This document shows, one piece after another, positions 45,970 through 55,734 of a stretch of DNA of 64,000 nt (its first letter is position 1; every line of letters begins with the position of its first letter). The notes below the pieces were generated by a model. That model worked only from the letters and a program-made list of their open reading frames with translations. It did not search any database and was not told where the DNA came from. The stretch is taken from NCBI RefSeq assembly GCF_009823805.1, contig NZ_WUEK01000004.1:62001-126000 (forward strand), given 5' to 3'. Position numbers and translations under genes: made by a program. The stretch comes from Nocardioides flavescens (GTDB lineage Bacteria; Actinomycetota; Actinomycetes; Propionibacteriales; Nocardioidaceae).

Positions 45970-47193
45970 TCAGCCGGCGACGCGGGTGCGGACGTCCTGG
46001 ATCGCGCTGCCGAGGGCGGAGACGGGGTCGGTGAAGAGCGGCTCGAAGGCCATCTCGGCGGCGCCCATCAGCACCGAGTCCGCGCCGAGGGCGGGGAGCT
46101 CGAGCGAGACCGTCTCGAACGGCGAGGAGAGGGTGCGGTCGGAGACCCCGGCCTCGATCTCGTCGCGGACCAGGCTGTGCAGCGCGCTGAAGTAGCCGCC
46201 GAGCACGATCATCTCGGGGTTGACCGCGTTGATGACGCTGGCCAGGCCGTGACCGATCATCGTGCCGATCGCGCGGAGCTCGCGTGTCGGGCGGGAGTAG
46301 CCCGCGAGCACCTCGTCGAGGCGTGGGACCTGGTCGGTGGGCAGCGAGATCGCCTGGGCGATCGCGTGGGCGCCGACCTCGGTCTCCCAGCAGCCCCGGT
46401 TGCCGCAGTGGCAGGGGCGGCCGCCGGGCTTGAACTGGAGGTGGCCGATCTCGCCGGCGTACCCGCCCGCACCGGCCAGGCTGATCCCGCCCGTGATGAT
46501 GCCGGCACCGACGCCGACGTTGCCGGAGACGTAGATCAGGTCGCCGACCCCGACGGCGACCCCGCGCTCGTGCTCGGCCAGCGCGCCGAGGTCGGCGTCG
46601 TTGGCGAGCGAGACCGGCACCTCGACGCCGAGGGCGGCGAGCACGATGCTGCCGAAGGAGACGTCGGCCCACTCGAGGTTGGGAGCCAGGCGCACGAGCC
46701 CGTCAGAACGACGCACGAGGCCGGGGACGGCGATGCCGATGCCGACCATCGCGGCGTCGGACGGCGCCTGGTCGACGACCTCGCGCACGAGGCTGGCGAC
46801 GGTCGAGCCGACCTGCCAGGCCTCGGTGCCCGAGGAGATCGCCGTGGCGCGCTGGTGGACGACGCCGCCGAGACCGACCCGGGCGACGACCATGCGGTCG
46901 ACGCCCACCTCGACGGCCACGACGTAGGGGCCGCTCGGCGCGAGCCGGACGACGACCGAGGGCCGACCCGCCCCGCGTGGCGAGCCCACCGTGTCGGTGG
47001 ACTCGACCACGCAGAGCGACTCGAGCTCGGTGACCAGACCCGCGATGGTGCTGCGGTTGAGCCCCATCCCGCGGGTCAGGTCGGCCCGCGTGCTCTGCCC
47101 GCGTCGGTGGACGTGGCGCAGCAGCGTGCCGAGGTTGTGGCGGCGGACCGCCTCCTGGTTGGTGCCCAGGCCGGTCCGCGGCTGCGGACTCAC
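45970..47193 (-). CDS. ROK-family transcriptional regulator (xylose ABC operon)
   Basis: 407 residues. N-terminal winged helix (LGTLLRHVHRRGQSTRADLT, then LNRSTIAGLVTEL), then ROK domain with GEIGHLQFKPGG and CHCGNRGCWE, intact zinc motif. It is the last gene of the minus-strand operon xylF-xylG-xylH, starting 4 bases after the permease stop. It is a candidate for binding the TGTTG-N7-CAACA palindrome upstream of xylF, but the two ROK paralogues cannot be told apart by sequence. It converges with the other ROK gene on the 32-bp array. Confidence 0.88.
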   Translation of the reverse strand: MSPQPRTGLGTNQEAVRRHNLGTLLRHVHRRGQSTRADLTRGMGLNRSTIAGLVTELESLCVVESTDTVGSPRGAGRPSVVVRLAPSGPYVVAVEVGVDRMVVARVGLGGVVHQRATAISSGTEAWQVGSTVASLVREVVDQAPSDAAMVGIGIAVPGLVRRSDGLVRLAPNLEWADVSFGSIVLAALGVEVPVSLANDADLGALAEHERGVAVGVGDLIYVSGNVGVGAGIITGGISLAGAGGYAGEIGHLQFKPGGRPCHCGNRGCWETEVGAHAIAQAISLPTDQVPRLDEVLAGYSRPTRELRAIGTMIGHGLASVINAVNPEMIVLGGYFSALHSLVRDEIEAGVSDRTLSSPFETVSLELPALGADSVLMGAAEMAFEPLFTDPVSALGSAIQDVRTRVAG

Positions 47194-47197
47194 GGGG

Positions 47198-48493
47198 TCA
47201 GACCCCTGCGGCGGACCGGCGGCGCCGGGAGATCGCGTCGACGCTGGCGGCGAGCAGCAGGACCGCGCCGGTCACGACGAAGTTGATCCAGCTGGCGTTG
47301 TTGAGCAGCCCGAGGCCGTTGATGATCGTCGCGATCACGAAGCCACCGATCACGGCGTCGATCGCGCGGCCCTTGCCGCCGAAGAGGCTCGTGCCACCGA
47401 TGACGGCCGCCCCCACGGCGTAGAGCAACGTGTTGCTGCCACCCGAGCCGGGGGAGACCTTGCCGGTGTTGGCGGCCAGCAGGAGCCCGCTGACGACCGC
47501 CATCATCGTGGAGAAGACGAACGCGGTGACGCGGATCTTCAGCACGTTGATGCCAGCGCGGCGTGCGGCCTCGGCATTGCCGCCGACCGCGTAGAGGTGG
47601 CGGCCGTAGCGCGTGCGGTTGAGCACGAAGGTCCACAGGATCAGCAGGCCCACGACCACCACGAACATGCGCGGCACGCCCTCGATCGGGAAGTTGGGGT
47701 TGCGGCTGCGGTCGGCGTTCATGAAGGCGACGAAGCCGAGCAGCACGACGGCCAGGGCGGCGATGCGGACGACGACGAGGCTGAACGGCGGGTGGGCCAG
47801 GCCCTCGCTGACCTGGGTGCGGTGCTTGCGGATCGACAGAGCGGCGAAGAGCGCAATGATGACGACCGCCGCGATCCAGCCGACGGTCGGGTCGACGGTC
47901 TTGATGGCCAGGCCGCGCAGGAAGTCGTCGGCGAAGCGGACCGAGCCGCCCTCGCCGATCAGCACCAGCAGGACGCCCTGGAGGCCCAGGAACGTGGCCA
48001 GGGTGACCACGAACGACGGGATGCCGAGGCGAGCCACCAGCAAGCCGACGACCACGCCGATGAAGGCCCCGACCGCGAGACCGGCCAGCGCAGCCAGGAG
48101 CCAGTACCAGCCCCGATCGACGATCAGCAGCGCCGTGACGGCCGCGCCGGTCGAGCCGGCGACGCCGGCGCCGAGGTCGATCTCACCCAGCAGCAGGATG
48201 AGGACCAGGCCCATGGCCAGGACACTGATCGGGCCGGCCTGGGTGACGAGGTTGGCGAGGTTCAGCTTGGTCGTGAAGGCCTCGCTGGCGAAGCTGAAGA
48301 TGACGAACAGCACGACGAGGCCGGACAGTGCCGGAAGCGAGCCCAGGTCACCGCCCCGGACCCGGTTGAGGTACTCCTGGAAGGAGCCACCCAGGGTGGT
48401 GGCGTGGACGTCGTCCCGCGCGAAGGCGCGGTCGGCGGCGTTGGTCGGCTCGGGGGCCCCGCCCGGAGCGGTGCTGGAGGTGTCGACGCTCAT
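47198..48493 (-). CDS. xylH: Sugar ABC transporter permease (XylH-like)
   Basis: 431 residues with about ten membrane segments, of the BPD_transp_2 (RbsC/XylH) family. The GEIDLGAGVAGSTGA loop is the family's signature, and KGRAIDAVIGGFVIATI is near the end. It forms the membrane channel for the xylose transporter with XylG and XylF. The ATG at 48493 starts a ~55-residue cytoplasmic extension. It lies 14 bases after xylG. The longer frame upstream is antisense to no gene but runs through xylG and was rejected. Confidence 0.9.
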   Translation of the reverse strand: MSVDTSSTAPGGAPEPTNAADRAFARDDVHATTLGGSFQEYLNRVRGGDLGSLPALSGLVVLFVIFSFASEAFTTKLNLANLVTQAGPISVLAMGLVLILLLGEIDLGAGVAGSTGAAVTALLIVDRGWYWLLAALAGLAVGAFIGVVVGLLVARLGIPSFVVTLATFLGLQGVLLVLIGEGGSVRFADDFLRGLAIKTVDPTVGWIAAVVIIALFAALSIRKHRTQVSEGLAHPPFSLVVVRIAALAVVLLGFVAFMNADRSRNPNFPIEGVPRMFVVVVGLLILWTFVLNRTRYGRHLYAVGGNAEAARRAGINVLKIRVTAFVFSTMMAVVSGLLLAANTGKVSPGSGGSNTLLYAVGAAVIGGTSLFGGKGRAIDAVIGGFVIATIINGLGLLNNASWINFVVTGAVLLLAASVDAISRRRRSAAGV

Positions 48494-48507
48494 GTTCTCG
48501 GTGCCTC

Positions 48508-49284
48508 TCAGACCGTGGCGGTGGTGGGGTTCTCGGCGATGCCCAGGTCGCCGGAGCGACCCATGGTGATGAGCTCGACGATCTGGCGGTTGGTGACGTC
48601 CTTGGTGGCGACGTCGGCGGCGACGCGGCCGAGGTAGAGCGGGACGATGCGGTCGGCGACCTCGAAGACGTCGCCCATGTTGTGCGAGATCAGCACGACG
48701 CCGAGGCCACGGTCGGCGAGGCGACGCACGAGGTCGAGCACCTGGCGGGTCTGGGCCACACCGAGGGCGGCGGTCGGCTCGTCGAGGAGCACGACCTTGG
48801 AGTTCCACAGCACGGCCTTGGCGATCGCGACCGTCTGGCGCTGGCCGCCCGAGAGGCTGGCGACGCTCTGGCGCACCGACTTCACCGTGCGCACCGAGAG
48901 CGAGCCGAGGGTGTCGCGGGCGCGGGCCTCCATGGTCGGCTCGTCGAGCGTGCCGCCCTTGATCTCCTCGCGGCCCAGGTACATGTTCTGGACGATGTCG
49001 AGGTTGTCGCACAGCGCGAGGTCCTGGTAGACGACCTCGACGCCGAGGGCCGCGACGTCGCGCGGGCCGTTGATGTCGACCGGCTTGCCTTCGAAGAGGT
49101 AGTCACCGTTGTCGCGGCCGTAGATGCCCGCGATGATCTTGACGAGGGTCGACTTGCCCGCGCCGTTGTCGCCGACCAGGGCGGTGACCTGGCCGGGGTA
49201 CACGGCGAAGTCGACGTCGTGGAGGACGTGGACGACACCGAAGCTCTTGTTGACACCGCGCAGCTCGAGCAGCGGTTCGCTCAT
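48508..49284 (-). CDS. xylG: Sugar ABC transporter ATP-binding protein (XylG-like, single domain)
   Basis: 258 residues, a single nucleotide-binding domain: Walker A GDNGAGKST, signature SLSGGQRQT, Walker B VVLLDEPTAAL, switch His in LISHNMG. Classical XylG and RbsA have two fused NBDs of ~500 residues, so this is the one-domain form common in actinobacteria, which probably works as a homodimer. It lies between xylF and xylH; a strong hairpin separates it from xylF. Confidence 0.9.
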   Translation of the reverse strand: MSEPLLELRGVNKSFGVVHVLHDVDFAVYPGQVTALVGDNGAGKSTLVKIIAGIYGRDNGDYLFEGKPVDINGPRDVAALGVEVVYQDLALCDNLDIVQNMYLGREEIKGGTLDEPTMEARARDTLGSLSVRTVKSVRQSVASLSGGQRQTVAIAKAVLWNSKVVLLDEPTAALGVAQTRQVLDLVRRLADRGLGVVLISHNMGDVFEVADRIVPLYLGRVAADVATKDVTNRQIVELITMGRSGDLGIAENPTTATV

Positions 49285-49371
49285 CTGTGGCTCCCAGGAT
49301 CAGTGGAACTGGAGTTTGTTGTCTGGATCGACCAGTCCGCGACGCGACCCGTCCGGACCGGGGCCTGCGGA

Positions 49372-49398
49372 AGCGCCCGGGCCGACGGCCCGGGCGCT
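49372..49398 (-). terminator. Hairpin between xylF and xylG, probable attenuator
   Basis: AGCGCCCGGGCC (49372-49383) and GGCCCGGGCGCT (49387-49398) pair perfectly over 12 bp with a 3-base loop. It lies inside the operon, 28 bases after xylF and 87 bases before xylG. Partial termination here would keep the binding protein more abundant than the transporter core, a common arrangement. It could also protect the xylF mRNA end. Confidence 0.75.
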
Positions 49399-49426
49399 CC
49401 CGCGGAGGTGGTGCTGTGATGCTGCG

Positions 49427-50533
49427 TCAGCCGGTGATGCCGGCGTCGGTGCAGAGCTGCTCGAACTCGCCGGTGCAGACGTCGGCGTAGGACTGGCCGC
49501 CGTCGCTGATCACGTCGCCGACGTTGTCCTTGGTGATCGACACCGGGTCGAGGAGGATCGAGGGGACGTCGCGGCCGCCCTCGGAGTCCTCGGTGGTGCC
49601 GGTGGTGTCGGCCTCCTCGCCGTTGACCAGGGCGATGGCGGTGTCGGCCAGCGCGCCGGCCTCGAGCTTGGCGGACTTGTAGACCGTCATGCACTGGGTG
49701 CCGGCGAGGATGTTCTGCAGACCCTCGACGGTGGCGTCCTGACCGGTGACCGGGACGGAGCCGGCCTTGCCGTTCTTCTGCAGGACCGAGATGGCCGAGC
49801 CACCGAGACCGTCGTTGGCGGCGAGGACGCCGTCCACGGCGCCGTCGGCGGCGGTGTAGAGCTGCTCGAAGATGGTGACGGCCTGCTCGTTGTCCCAGTC
49901 GGGGACGGCCTGCTCGCCGACGACCTTGTAGTTCGACATCTCGTCGAGGACCGAGTGCGCGCCCTCGGAGAACAGGGTCGCGTTGTTGTCGGTGGGCGAA
50001 CCGTTGAGGTAGACGATGTTGGCGTCCTTGTCGCCCAGGCAGGTCGCGAGACCCTCGCCCTGGAGCTCGCCGACCTTGGTGTTGTCGAACGAGACGTAGT
50101 AGTCGGCCGACCCACCGAGGGTGAGGCGGTCGTAGTCGATGGTCTTGACGCCCTGCGAGGCGGCCTTCTCCTCGATCGCGGCACCCGACTCGGAGTCGAG
50201 GTTGACGATCGCGAGGACCGTGACGCCGTCGGCGATCATGCCGTCGGCGATGGTCGTCATCTTCTCGGCGTCGCCCTCGGCGTTCTGGATGCTGTACTGG
50301 ACGCCGGCCTCCTTGAAGGCGGCCTCGAGAGCCGGGCGGTCCGCGGACTCCCAGCGCACCGAGGACTCGGTGTCGGGGAGGATGACGCCGATCTTGCCGT
50401 CGGCGCTGCCGCCCTCGGAGCTGCCGCTGCTGGAGCTCGAGCCGGTGTTGTCGCTCGAGTCGTCACCGCAAGCCGTCAGCGCCAGGGCCATGCCCAGCGC
50501 ACCGACGACGAGCAAGCTGTGCTTTCGCCTCAC
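49427..50533 (-). CDS. xylF: Xylose ABC transporter substrate-binding lipoprotein (XylF-like)
   Basis: 368 residues. Signal with lipobox LTAC at Cys22, a Ser/Gly-rich linker and a periplasmic-binding-protein I domain (KIGVILPDTESSVRWESADR; VTVLAIVNLDSESGAAIEEK; QDATVEGLQNILAGTQCMTV), close to XylF/ChvE. It catches D-xylose outside the membrane. The GTG at 50533 follows AAGGAC and starts the basic n-region; longer frames add sequence from the promoter. First gene of the minus-strand xyl operon. Confidence 0.9.
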   Translation of the reverse strand: MRRKHSLLVVGALGMALALTACGDDSSDNTGSSSSSGSSEGGSADGKIGVILPDTESSVRWESADRPALEAAFKEAGVQYSIQNAEGDAEKMTTIADGMIADGVTVLAIVNLDSESGAAIEEKAASQGVKTIDYDRLTLGGSADYYVSFDNTKVGELQGEGLATCLGDKDANIVYLNGSPTDNNATLFSEGAHSVLDEMSNYKVVGEQAVPDWDNEQAVTIFEQLYTAADGAVDGVLAANDGLGGSAISVLQKNGKAGSVPVTGQDATVEGLQNILAGTQCMTVYKSAKLEAGALADTAIALVNGEEADTTGTTEDSEGGRDVPSILLDPVSITKDNVGDVISDGGQSYADVCTGEFEQLCTDAGITG

Positions 50534-50589
50534 GTGCAACCGTCCTTGTGTGAGATGCGCCTTCCGCCCCCTCGGCGGCCGTACGCTTT

Positions 50590-50606
50590 TGTTGCGCGCC
50601 ACAACA
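50590..50606. promoter_or_regulatory. Palindrome upstream of xylF, candidate ROK operator
   Basis: TGTTG (50590-50594) and CAACA (50602-50606) flank 7 bases, 57 bases before the xylF start, in an AT-enriched patch (CATATG next to it) of otherwise GC-rich DNA. It differs in sequence from the xylB operator, which suggests the two xyl operons are controlled by different ROK proteins or by one with loose specificity. Confidence 0.55.
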
Positions 50607-50760
50607 TATGAAGTGAGGGCGGTCACGTAAAGAGGTCTCGGACAGATTTCGAGATCGTTACCGTTCCGTGGCCTGCGCATGACCCGGCGTGACCACGCTC
50701 ACGCCAGGCGGGCTGACCCGAACGGGCCATGCGAACGACCCGCCGTCAGCCCCGTGAACC

Positions 50761-53394
50761 TCAGCGACGGGCGTACGTCGTCAGTCGCTCGACGACCGGC
50801 CGACCGATGCCGGCGCCGATCTCGACGAGCTCCGCGACGGTCTTGGCGGAGCCGTGCTCGGAGCCGGCCATGCGGGAGATGGTCTCCTCCATGAGGGTGC
50901 CGCCGAGGTCGTCGGCCCCGGCCTGCAGCATGGCGCGGGTGCCGTCGACGCCCAGCTTGACCCAGCTCGTCTGGATGTGGTCGATGCGGCCGTGGAGCAG
51001 GATCCGCGCCATGGCGTGGACGGCGAGGTTGTCGCGCAGGGTGGGTCCGGGGCGGGCCACCCCGGCGAGGTAGATCGGGGCGCTGGTGTGCACGAACGGC
51101 AGGGGAACGAACTCGGTGAACCCGCCGTAGCCGCCCTCGCGGGCCCGGTCCTGGATGCCGGAGAGCACGCGCAGGTGGCTGACCCAGTGGCGCGGGTTGT
51201 CGACGTGGCCGTACATCATCGTGCTCGTCGTGGGGACGCCGACGCGGTGGGCGGTGGAGACGATCTCGACCCAGGTGCTGGTCGGGAGCTTGCCCTTGGT
51301 GAGGATCCAGCGGACCTCGTCGTCGAGGATCTCCGCGGCCGTGCCGGGCAGCGAGCCGAGGCCCGCCTCGCGCGCCTTGATGAGGAAGTCCTCGATGCTG
51401 AGCCCGGTGCGGGCGGTGCCGTTGACGACCTCCATGGGGGAGAAGGCGTGCACGTGCATCTCGGGGACGCGCTGCGTGACCGCGGTGACCAGGTCGAAGT
51501 ACGCCGAGGAGGGCAGCTCGGGGTCGATGCCGCCCTGCATGCAGACCTCGGTGGCGCCGAGTCCCCATGCCTCCTCGGCGCGGTCGGCGACCTCGTCGAG
51601 GGAGAGGGAGTAGGCGTCGGCGTCGGTGCGGCGCTGGGCGAAGGCGCAGAACCGGCAGCCGACATAGCAGACGTTGGTGAAGTTGATGTTGCGGTTGACG
51701 ACGTAGGTGACCTCCTCGCCCACCACCTCGCGGCGCAGGTCGTCGGCGAGGCGGCAGACCTGCTCGAGCAGCGGGCCCTCGGCGGTCATCAGCGTCAGGG
51801 CGTGCTCATCCGACAGCCCGCCGGGGTCGCGCTCGGCCGCGGCCAGTGCCTCGCGGCCCTCGCTGTGCAGGACGGTCGGGGCGTGGTTTCGAGACGGTTG
51901 CTGCGCAACCTCCTCAACCACCGAACCAGCGTGTTCGCTGGTTGAGGAAGGCGCGCCAGCGCCTGTCTCGAAACCACCAGCGGTGTCCCTGGCCGCGTCG
52001 CGCACGGCGTCCCAGTCGCCGTAGACCTCGCTGAAGTCCGAGCGCCGGTCCTCCGACCTGCCCTCGCTGTCGACCGCCTCGAACAGGTCGGTGCGACCCA
52101 CGCTGGCGAAGCCGCCGTCGGGCTCCTGCCACGGCCGGCCCTCGGGGCGTACGCCGGGCCGCGCGAGCCCGTCGGGAGTCGCGAGCGCGGCGACGTGACC
52201 CGAGACCCGGGGGTCGAGCCACGGCTCGCCCTGACGGACGTACTCCGGGTGCACGGTGAGCCGGGGAGTGAGCTCGAAGCCGGCGTCGGCGGTGATCTCG
52301 CGCAGCCGGTCGAGGGAGGGCCAGGGGCGCTCGGGGTTGACGTGGTCGGGGGTGAGCGGCGAGACACCGCCCCAGTCGTCGATGCCGGCGTCGAGCAGGG
52401 CGCGGCACTCGGCTGAGCCCTCGGAGGAGTCGACGAGGTTGGGCGGTGCCTGCACCCGTGCCTTCGGCCCGAGCACGAGCCGGGTGACCGCGATGGCCGC
52501 GGTGTACTCGTCGAGGGCAAGGTCGTCGGTGTGGCGCATCGCGGTGTCGGGCTTGGCCCGGAAGTTCTGCACGATCACCTCCTGCACCCCGCCGTACGCG
52601 CGCGAGACCCGCCGCAGCGCGAGGATCGTCTCGGCCCGCTCGGTCAGCGTCTCGCCGATGCCGACCAGCAGCCCGGTGGTGAACGGGATGGAGAGCCGCC
52701 CGGCGTCCTCCAGCACCCGCAGCCGCACCGCGGGGTCCTTGTCGGGCGAGCCGAAGTGCGCCTGGCCCTTCTCCTCGAACAGCCGCCGCGAGGTGGTCTC
52801 GAGCATCATGCCCATGGAGGGGGAGACCGGCTTGAGCCGGTTGAGCTCCTCCCAGGACATGACGCCGGGGTTGAGGTGGGGCAGCAGCCCGGTCTCCTCC
52901 AGCACCCGGACCGCCATGGCCCGCACGTAGGCCAGCGTGGAGTCGTAGCCCTGCTCGTCGAGCCACTCCTGCGCCTCGGGCCAGCGGTCCTCGGGCCGGT
53001 CGCCCAGGGTGAACAGCGCCTCGAGACAGCCGAGCTCGGCGCCCTGGCGGGCGATGTCGAGGATCTCGTCGGGCGAGAGGTACGGCGCCCGGCCCTCGCG
53101 CCGCGCCTGACCCGGGGTCTCGACGAACGTGCAGTAGTGGCACCGGTCGCGGCACAGCTTCGTGACGGGAATGAACACCTTGGGGGAGTACGTCACGACG
53201 CCCGGCCGGCCCGCCGCGACAAGCCCGGCGTCGCGCACCCGCGCCGCCGCAGCGCACAGCCGCTCGAGGTCGGGACCGGCCGCGGCCAGCAGCGCACTCG
53301 CCTCGGCCAGGTCGAGGGCGGCACCTCGCTCGGCCCGGGCCAGCGCCCGTCGGATCTGCTGGGGCGTCGGGGCCTCGGAGGTGTGCGCGGACAT
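50761..53394 (-). CDS. fbiC: FO synthase (CofG-CofH fusion)
   Basis: 877 residues, a fused radical-SAM pair making 7,8-didemethyl-8-hydroxy-5-deazariboflavin, the F420 chromophore, from tyrosine and a riboflavin precursor. The CofG half has CRDRCHYC (C81, C85, C88); the CofH half has CYVGCRFC near 574. Between them, about residues 430-530 form a low-complexity linker. Residues ~473-504 ([19 protein letters not shown] and following) are encoded by a cloverleaf repeat (51883-51977) inserted in frame. F420 use is supported by the LLM enzyme and the F420:NADP reductase nearby. Confidence 0.94.
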   Translation of the reverse strand: MSAHTSEAPTPQQIRRALARAERGAALDLAEASALLAAAGPDLERLCAAAARVRDAGLVAAGRPGVVTYSPKVFIPVTKLCRDRCHYCTFVETPGQARREGRAPYLSPDEILDIARQGAELGCLEALFTLGDRPEDRWPEAQEWLDEQGYDSTLAYVRAMAVRVLEETGLLPHLNPGVMSWEELNRLKPVSPSMGMMLETTSRRLFEEKGQAHFGSPDKDPAVRLRVLEDAGRLSIPFTTGLLVGIGETLTERAETILALRRVSRAYGGVQEVIVQNFRAKPDTAMRHTDDLALDEYTAAIAVTRLVLGPKARVQAPPNLVDSSEGSAECRALLDAGIDDWGGVSPLTPDHVNPERPWPSLDRLREITADAGFELTPRLTVHPEYVRQGEPWLDPRVSGHVAALATPDGLARPGVRPEGRPWQEPDGGFASVGRTDLFEAVDSEGRSEDRRSDFSEVYGDWDAVRDAARDTAGGFETGAGAPSSTSEHAGSVVEEVAQQPSRNHAPTVLHSEGREALAAAERDPGGLSDEHALTLMTAEGPLLEQVCRLADDLRREVVGEEVTYVVNRNINFTNVCYVGCRFCAFAQRRTDADAYSLSLDEVADRAEEAWGLGATEVCMQGGIDPELPSSAYFDLVTAVTQRVPEMHVHAFSPMEVVNGTARTGLSIEDFLIKAREAGLGSLPGTAAEILDDEVRWILTKGKLPTSTWVEIVSTAHRVGVPTTSTMMYGHVDNPRHWVSHLRVLSGIQDRAREGGYGGFTEFVPLPFVHTSAPIYLAGVARPGPTLRDNLAVHAMARILLHGRIDHIQTSWVKLGVDGTRAMLQAGADDLGGTLMEETISRMAGSEHGSAKTVAELVEIGAGIGRPVVERLTTYARR
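51883..51977 (+). repeat. Cloverleaf repeat, copy E, inside fbiC
   Basis: 95 bp inside the fbiC coding region, antisense to the gene. Outer arms GTGGTTTCGAGAC (51883-51895) and GTCTCGAAACCAC (51965-51977) are intact. The side hairpins differ from other copies but still pair: GGTTGC-TGC-GCAACC and AGGCGC-GCCA-GCGCCT. The centre arm CCTCAACCACCG pairs with CGCTGGTTGAGG at 11 of 12. The reading frame of fbiC stays open through it. Confidence 0.88.
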
Positions 53395-53421
53395 CCCCGT
53401 CAGGCTACGTCGCGGTCTGCC

Positions 53422-55593
53422 TCACCGGTCCACCGTCTCCCTCCGTGGCTCCGCTGCGGGCGCCTCGACGCGGTGTGCGCCGCGGTCGAGCCGGCTCGGC
53501 CACCAGATCCGTCCGCCGAGGTCGAGGTTGAGCGCGGTCACGAGCACCGAGCGCACGACCATCGTGTCGAGCACGACGCCGAGTGCGACCGCGGTCCCCA
53601 GCTCGGCCAGGAAGACGAGCGGCAGCGACCCGAGGACGGCGAACGTCGCGGCCAGCACCAGCCCCGCCGAGGTGATGACACCGCCGGTCGCGCGCAGGGC
53701 CACCAGGGAGCCCTCCCGGGTGCCGCGGGTCTCGGTCTCCTCGCGGACCCGGGTCATCAGGAAGATGTTGTAGTCGATGCCGAGGGCGACCAGGAAGACG
53801 AACACGAACAAGGGGAACGACGCGTCGGCGTGCCGGAACCCCTCGCCGGACGAGAACAGCCGCGTGAAGACCCCGTGGAACAGCAGCGTCGAGATGCCGA
53901 GCGCGGCGCCGAACGACAGCACCACCGTGCCCATCAGCAGCAGGGGCGCGAGCACCGCCCGCAGCAGCACCATCAGGATCAGCATCACCACCAGCAGGAT
54001 CACCGGGATGATGACCAGGTTGTCGCGGGCCGAGGCCTCCTGCACGTCGTAGAAGATCGCCGAGCCGCCCCCGACGAGAGCATCGGCCTCGTCGACGGAG
54101 TGCACGGCGTCGCGCACCCGCTCGACGGTGGCCATCGCCGCCTGGCCGGCCGGGTCTCCGTCGACCGGGGCCTGGACGAGGGCGACGCCGTCGACCGGCG
54201 GCGCGTCGGCGCTGGGCGTGCCGATGCCCGCCACCCCGTCCAGCGAGGCGACGACAGCGTCGACCCGGTCGGCGTTCGCCACGATCAGCAGCTGGTTGGA
54301 GGTGTCGGCGAGACCGTGGTCCTCCAGGACCCGCTGCCCGGTCACCGACTCGAACTCGCGGGTGTACTGCTGCTCGGTCGAGAGCCCACCGGTGTCGAGC
54401 TTGAGCGTGCCGAGGCACGCTGCCGCGAGCAGCAGCGAGGTGACCACCCAGACCCGCCGCGGCCTCGGCGAGATGGCGTTGCCGACCCGGGCCCACAGTC
54501 CGTGCGTCGTGGGCTCGTCGGAGCCGAACGTCGGGCGGCGGGGCCAGAAGACCCAGCGCCCCACGACCACGAGCAGTGCGGGCAGCAGGGTCACCATCAC
54601 CACGAAGGTCACAACGACCCCGATGGCGAGCACCGGGCCGAGGCCGGCGGTCGAGTTCATCTCGGCGAACAGCAGGCACAGCATGCCGAGCGCCACCGTC
54701 GCGGCGCTGGCGAGGATCGCCGGAGCCGCGCGGTGCAGCGCGAAGGCCATCGCCTCGTGCCGGTCGTCGTGGCGGCGCAGCTCCTCGCGGTAGCGGGCCA
54801 CGAGCAGCAGGGCGTAGTCGGTGCCAGCCCCGATGACGAGCACCGTGAGGATGCCCTGGCTCTGACCGTTGACGGTCAGCCCGGCGTACTTGGCCAGGAA
54901 GTAGACGATCGCCTGGGTCGCGGTGAGGGCGACCAGCGAGGAGATGATCGGCAGCAGCCACAGCACCGGGCTGCGGTAGGTGAAGAGCAGGATGAGCACG
55001 ACCACGCCGAGGGTCGCGAACAGCAGCGTGCCGTCGATCCCGGCGAACGCCTCCGAGGCGTCAGCCGCCTGACCGCCCGCGCCGGCGACGTAGGTCGAGA
55101 CGCCGTCGATGCGGGTCAGGTCGCGCAGGTCGTCGGCGGTGGACGGCATCTGGTTCCAGCCGTCGGCGCCGAAGTTGAAGGTCACCACCGACTGCGCCAC
55201 GACGCCGTCGGAGGACACCAGCGGTCCGCGGGCCTCACCGACCACGCCGTCGAGGGCGGACAGCTCCGGCAGCTGCGCGCTGATCTCGCCGAGCTGGGCT
55301 GCGGTGAGCGGCTCATCGGTGTCGGACTCGTAGACCAGGGCGGTCGGGATGTCGTCGGAGTCCTGGAACGGCGCGAGCTCCTCGAGCGCGCGGGTCGACT
55401 CGGCGTCGCCCGGGAGCCAGGATGACGTCTCGTTGTTCTGGACGTCGGTGAGCTTGCCGGCGAACGGCGCGGCCATGACCAGGACCACGATCCAGCCCGC
55501 CAGGACGAGCCACTTGGTGCGTCGGCCGGTCAGCCGGCCTGCGATGCGTCGGTGCACGGGGTCACTCCACCACTCAGCGGGGACAGTCGGCAT
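53422..55593 (-). CDS. MMPL-family RND transporter
   Basis: 723 residues in the 11-12 helix MMPL layout: first helix WLVLAGWIVVLVMAAPFAG, a large outer loop, a bundle from ~215 to 350 (GAGTDYALLLVARYREE is the proton-relay helix with Asp), a second outer loop, and a bundle from ~530 to 690 (VALGIDYNIFLMTRVREE, second Asp motif). These transporters move lipids or drugs using proton force; mycobacterial MmpL proteins export envelope lipids. ATG at 55593. There is no adjacent regulator; it stands between fbiC and the sigma-factor pair. Confidence 0.9.
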   Translation of the reverse strand: MPTVPAEWWSDPVHRRIAGRLTGRRTKWLVLAGWIVVLVMAAPFAGKLTDVQNNETSSWLPGDAESTRALEELAPFQDSDDIPTALVYESDTDEPLTAAQLGEISAQLPELSALDGVVGEARGPLVSSDGVVAQSVVTFNFGADGWNQMPSTADDLRDLTRIDGVSTYVAGAGGQAADASEAFAGIDGTLLFATLGVVVLILLFTYRSPVLWLLPIISSLVALTATQAIVYFLAKYAGLTVNGQSQGILTVLVIGAGTDYALLLVARYREELRRHDDRHEAMAFALHRAAPAILASAATVALGMLCLLFAEMNSTAGLGPVLAIGVVVTFVVMVTLLPALLVVVGRWVFWPRRPTFGSDEPTTHGLWARVGNAISPRPRRVWVVTSLLLAAACLGTLKLDTGGLSTEQQYTREFESVTGQRVLEDHGLADTSNQLLIVANADRVDAVVASLDGVAGIGTPSADAPPVDGVALVQAPVDGDPAGQAAMATVERVRDAVHSVDEADALVGGGSAIFYDVQEASARDNLVIIPVILLVVMLILMVLLRAVLAPLLLMGTVVLSFGAALGISTLLFHGVFTRLFSSGEGFRHADASFPLFVFVFLVALGIDYNIFLMTRVREETETRGTREGSLVALRATGGVITSAGLVLAATFAVLGSLPLVFLAELGTAVALGVVLDTMVVRSVLVTALNLDLGGRIWWPSRLDRGAHRVEAPAAEPRRETVDR

Positions 55594-55734
55594 CAGGGAT
55601 TGCCCTGAGGTGCCGACACAGACCGGCGCAGACGCGGCAAATCATCGCGCCGGTCCAGACCAGTGCAGCGCTACCTCCGTGCTGGTCGAGCAGAGAGGCG
55701 CGCCGGCGTTGATGCCCCCGACGAGGTCGCTCTC

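Noticed and set aside
51883..51977. fbiC broken or split by the repeat
   Set aside because: The frame is open through the repeat and both radical-SAM halves are intact, so it is a fused gene with an insertion.
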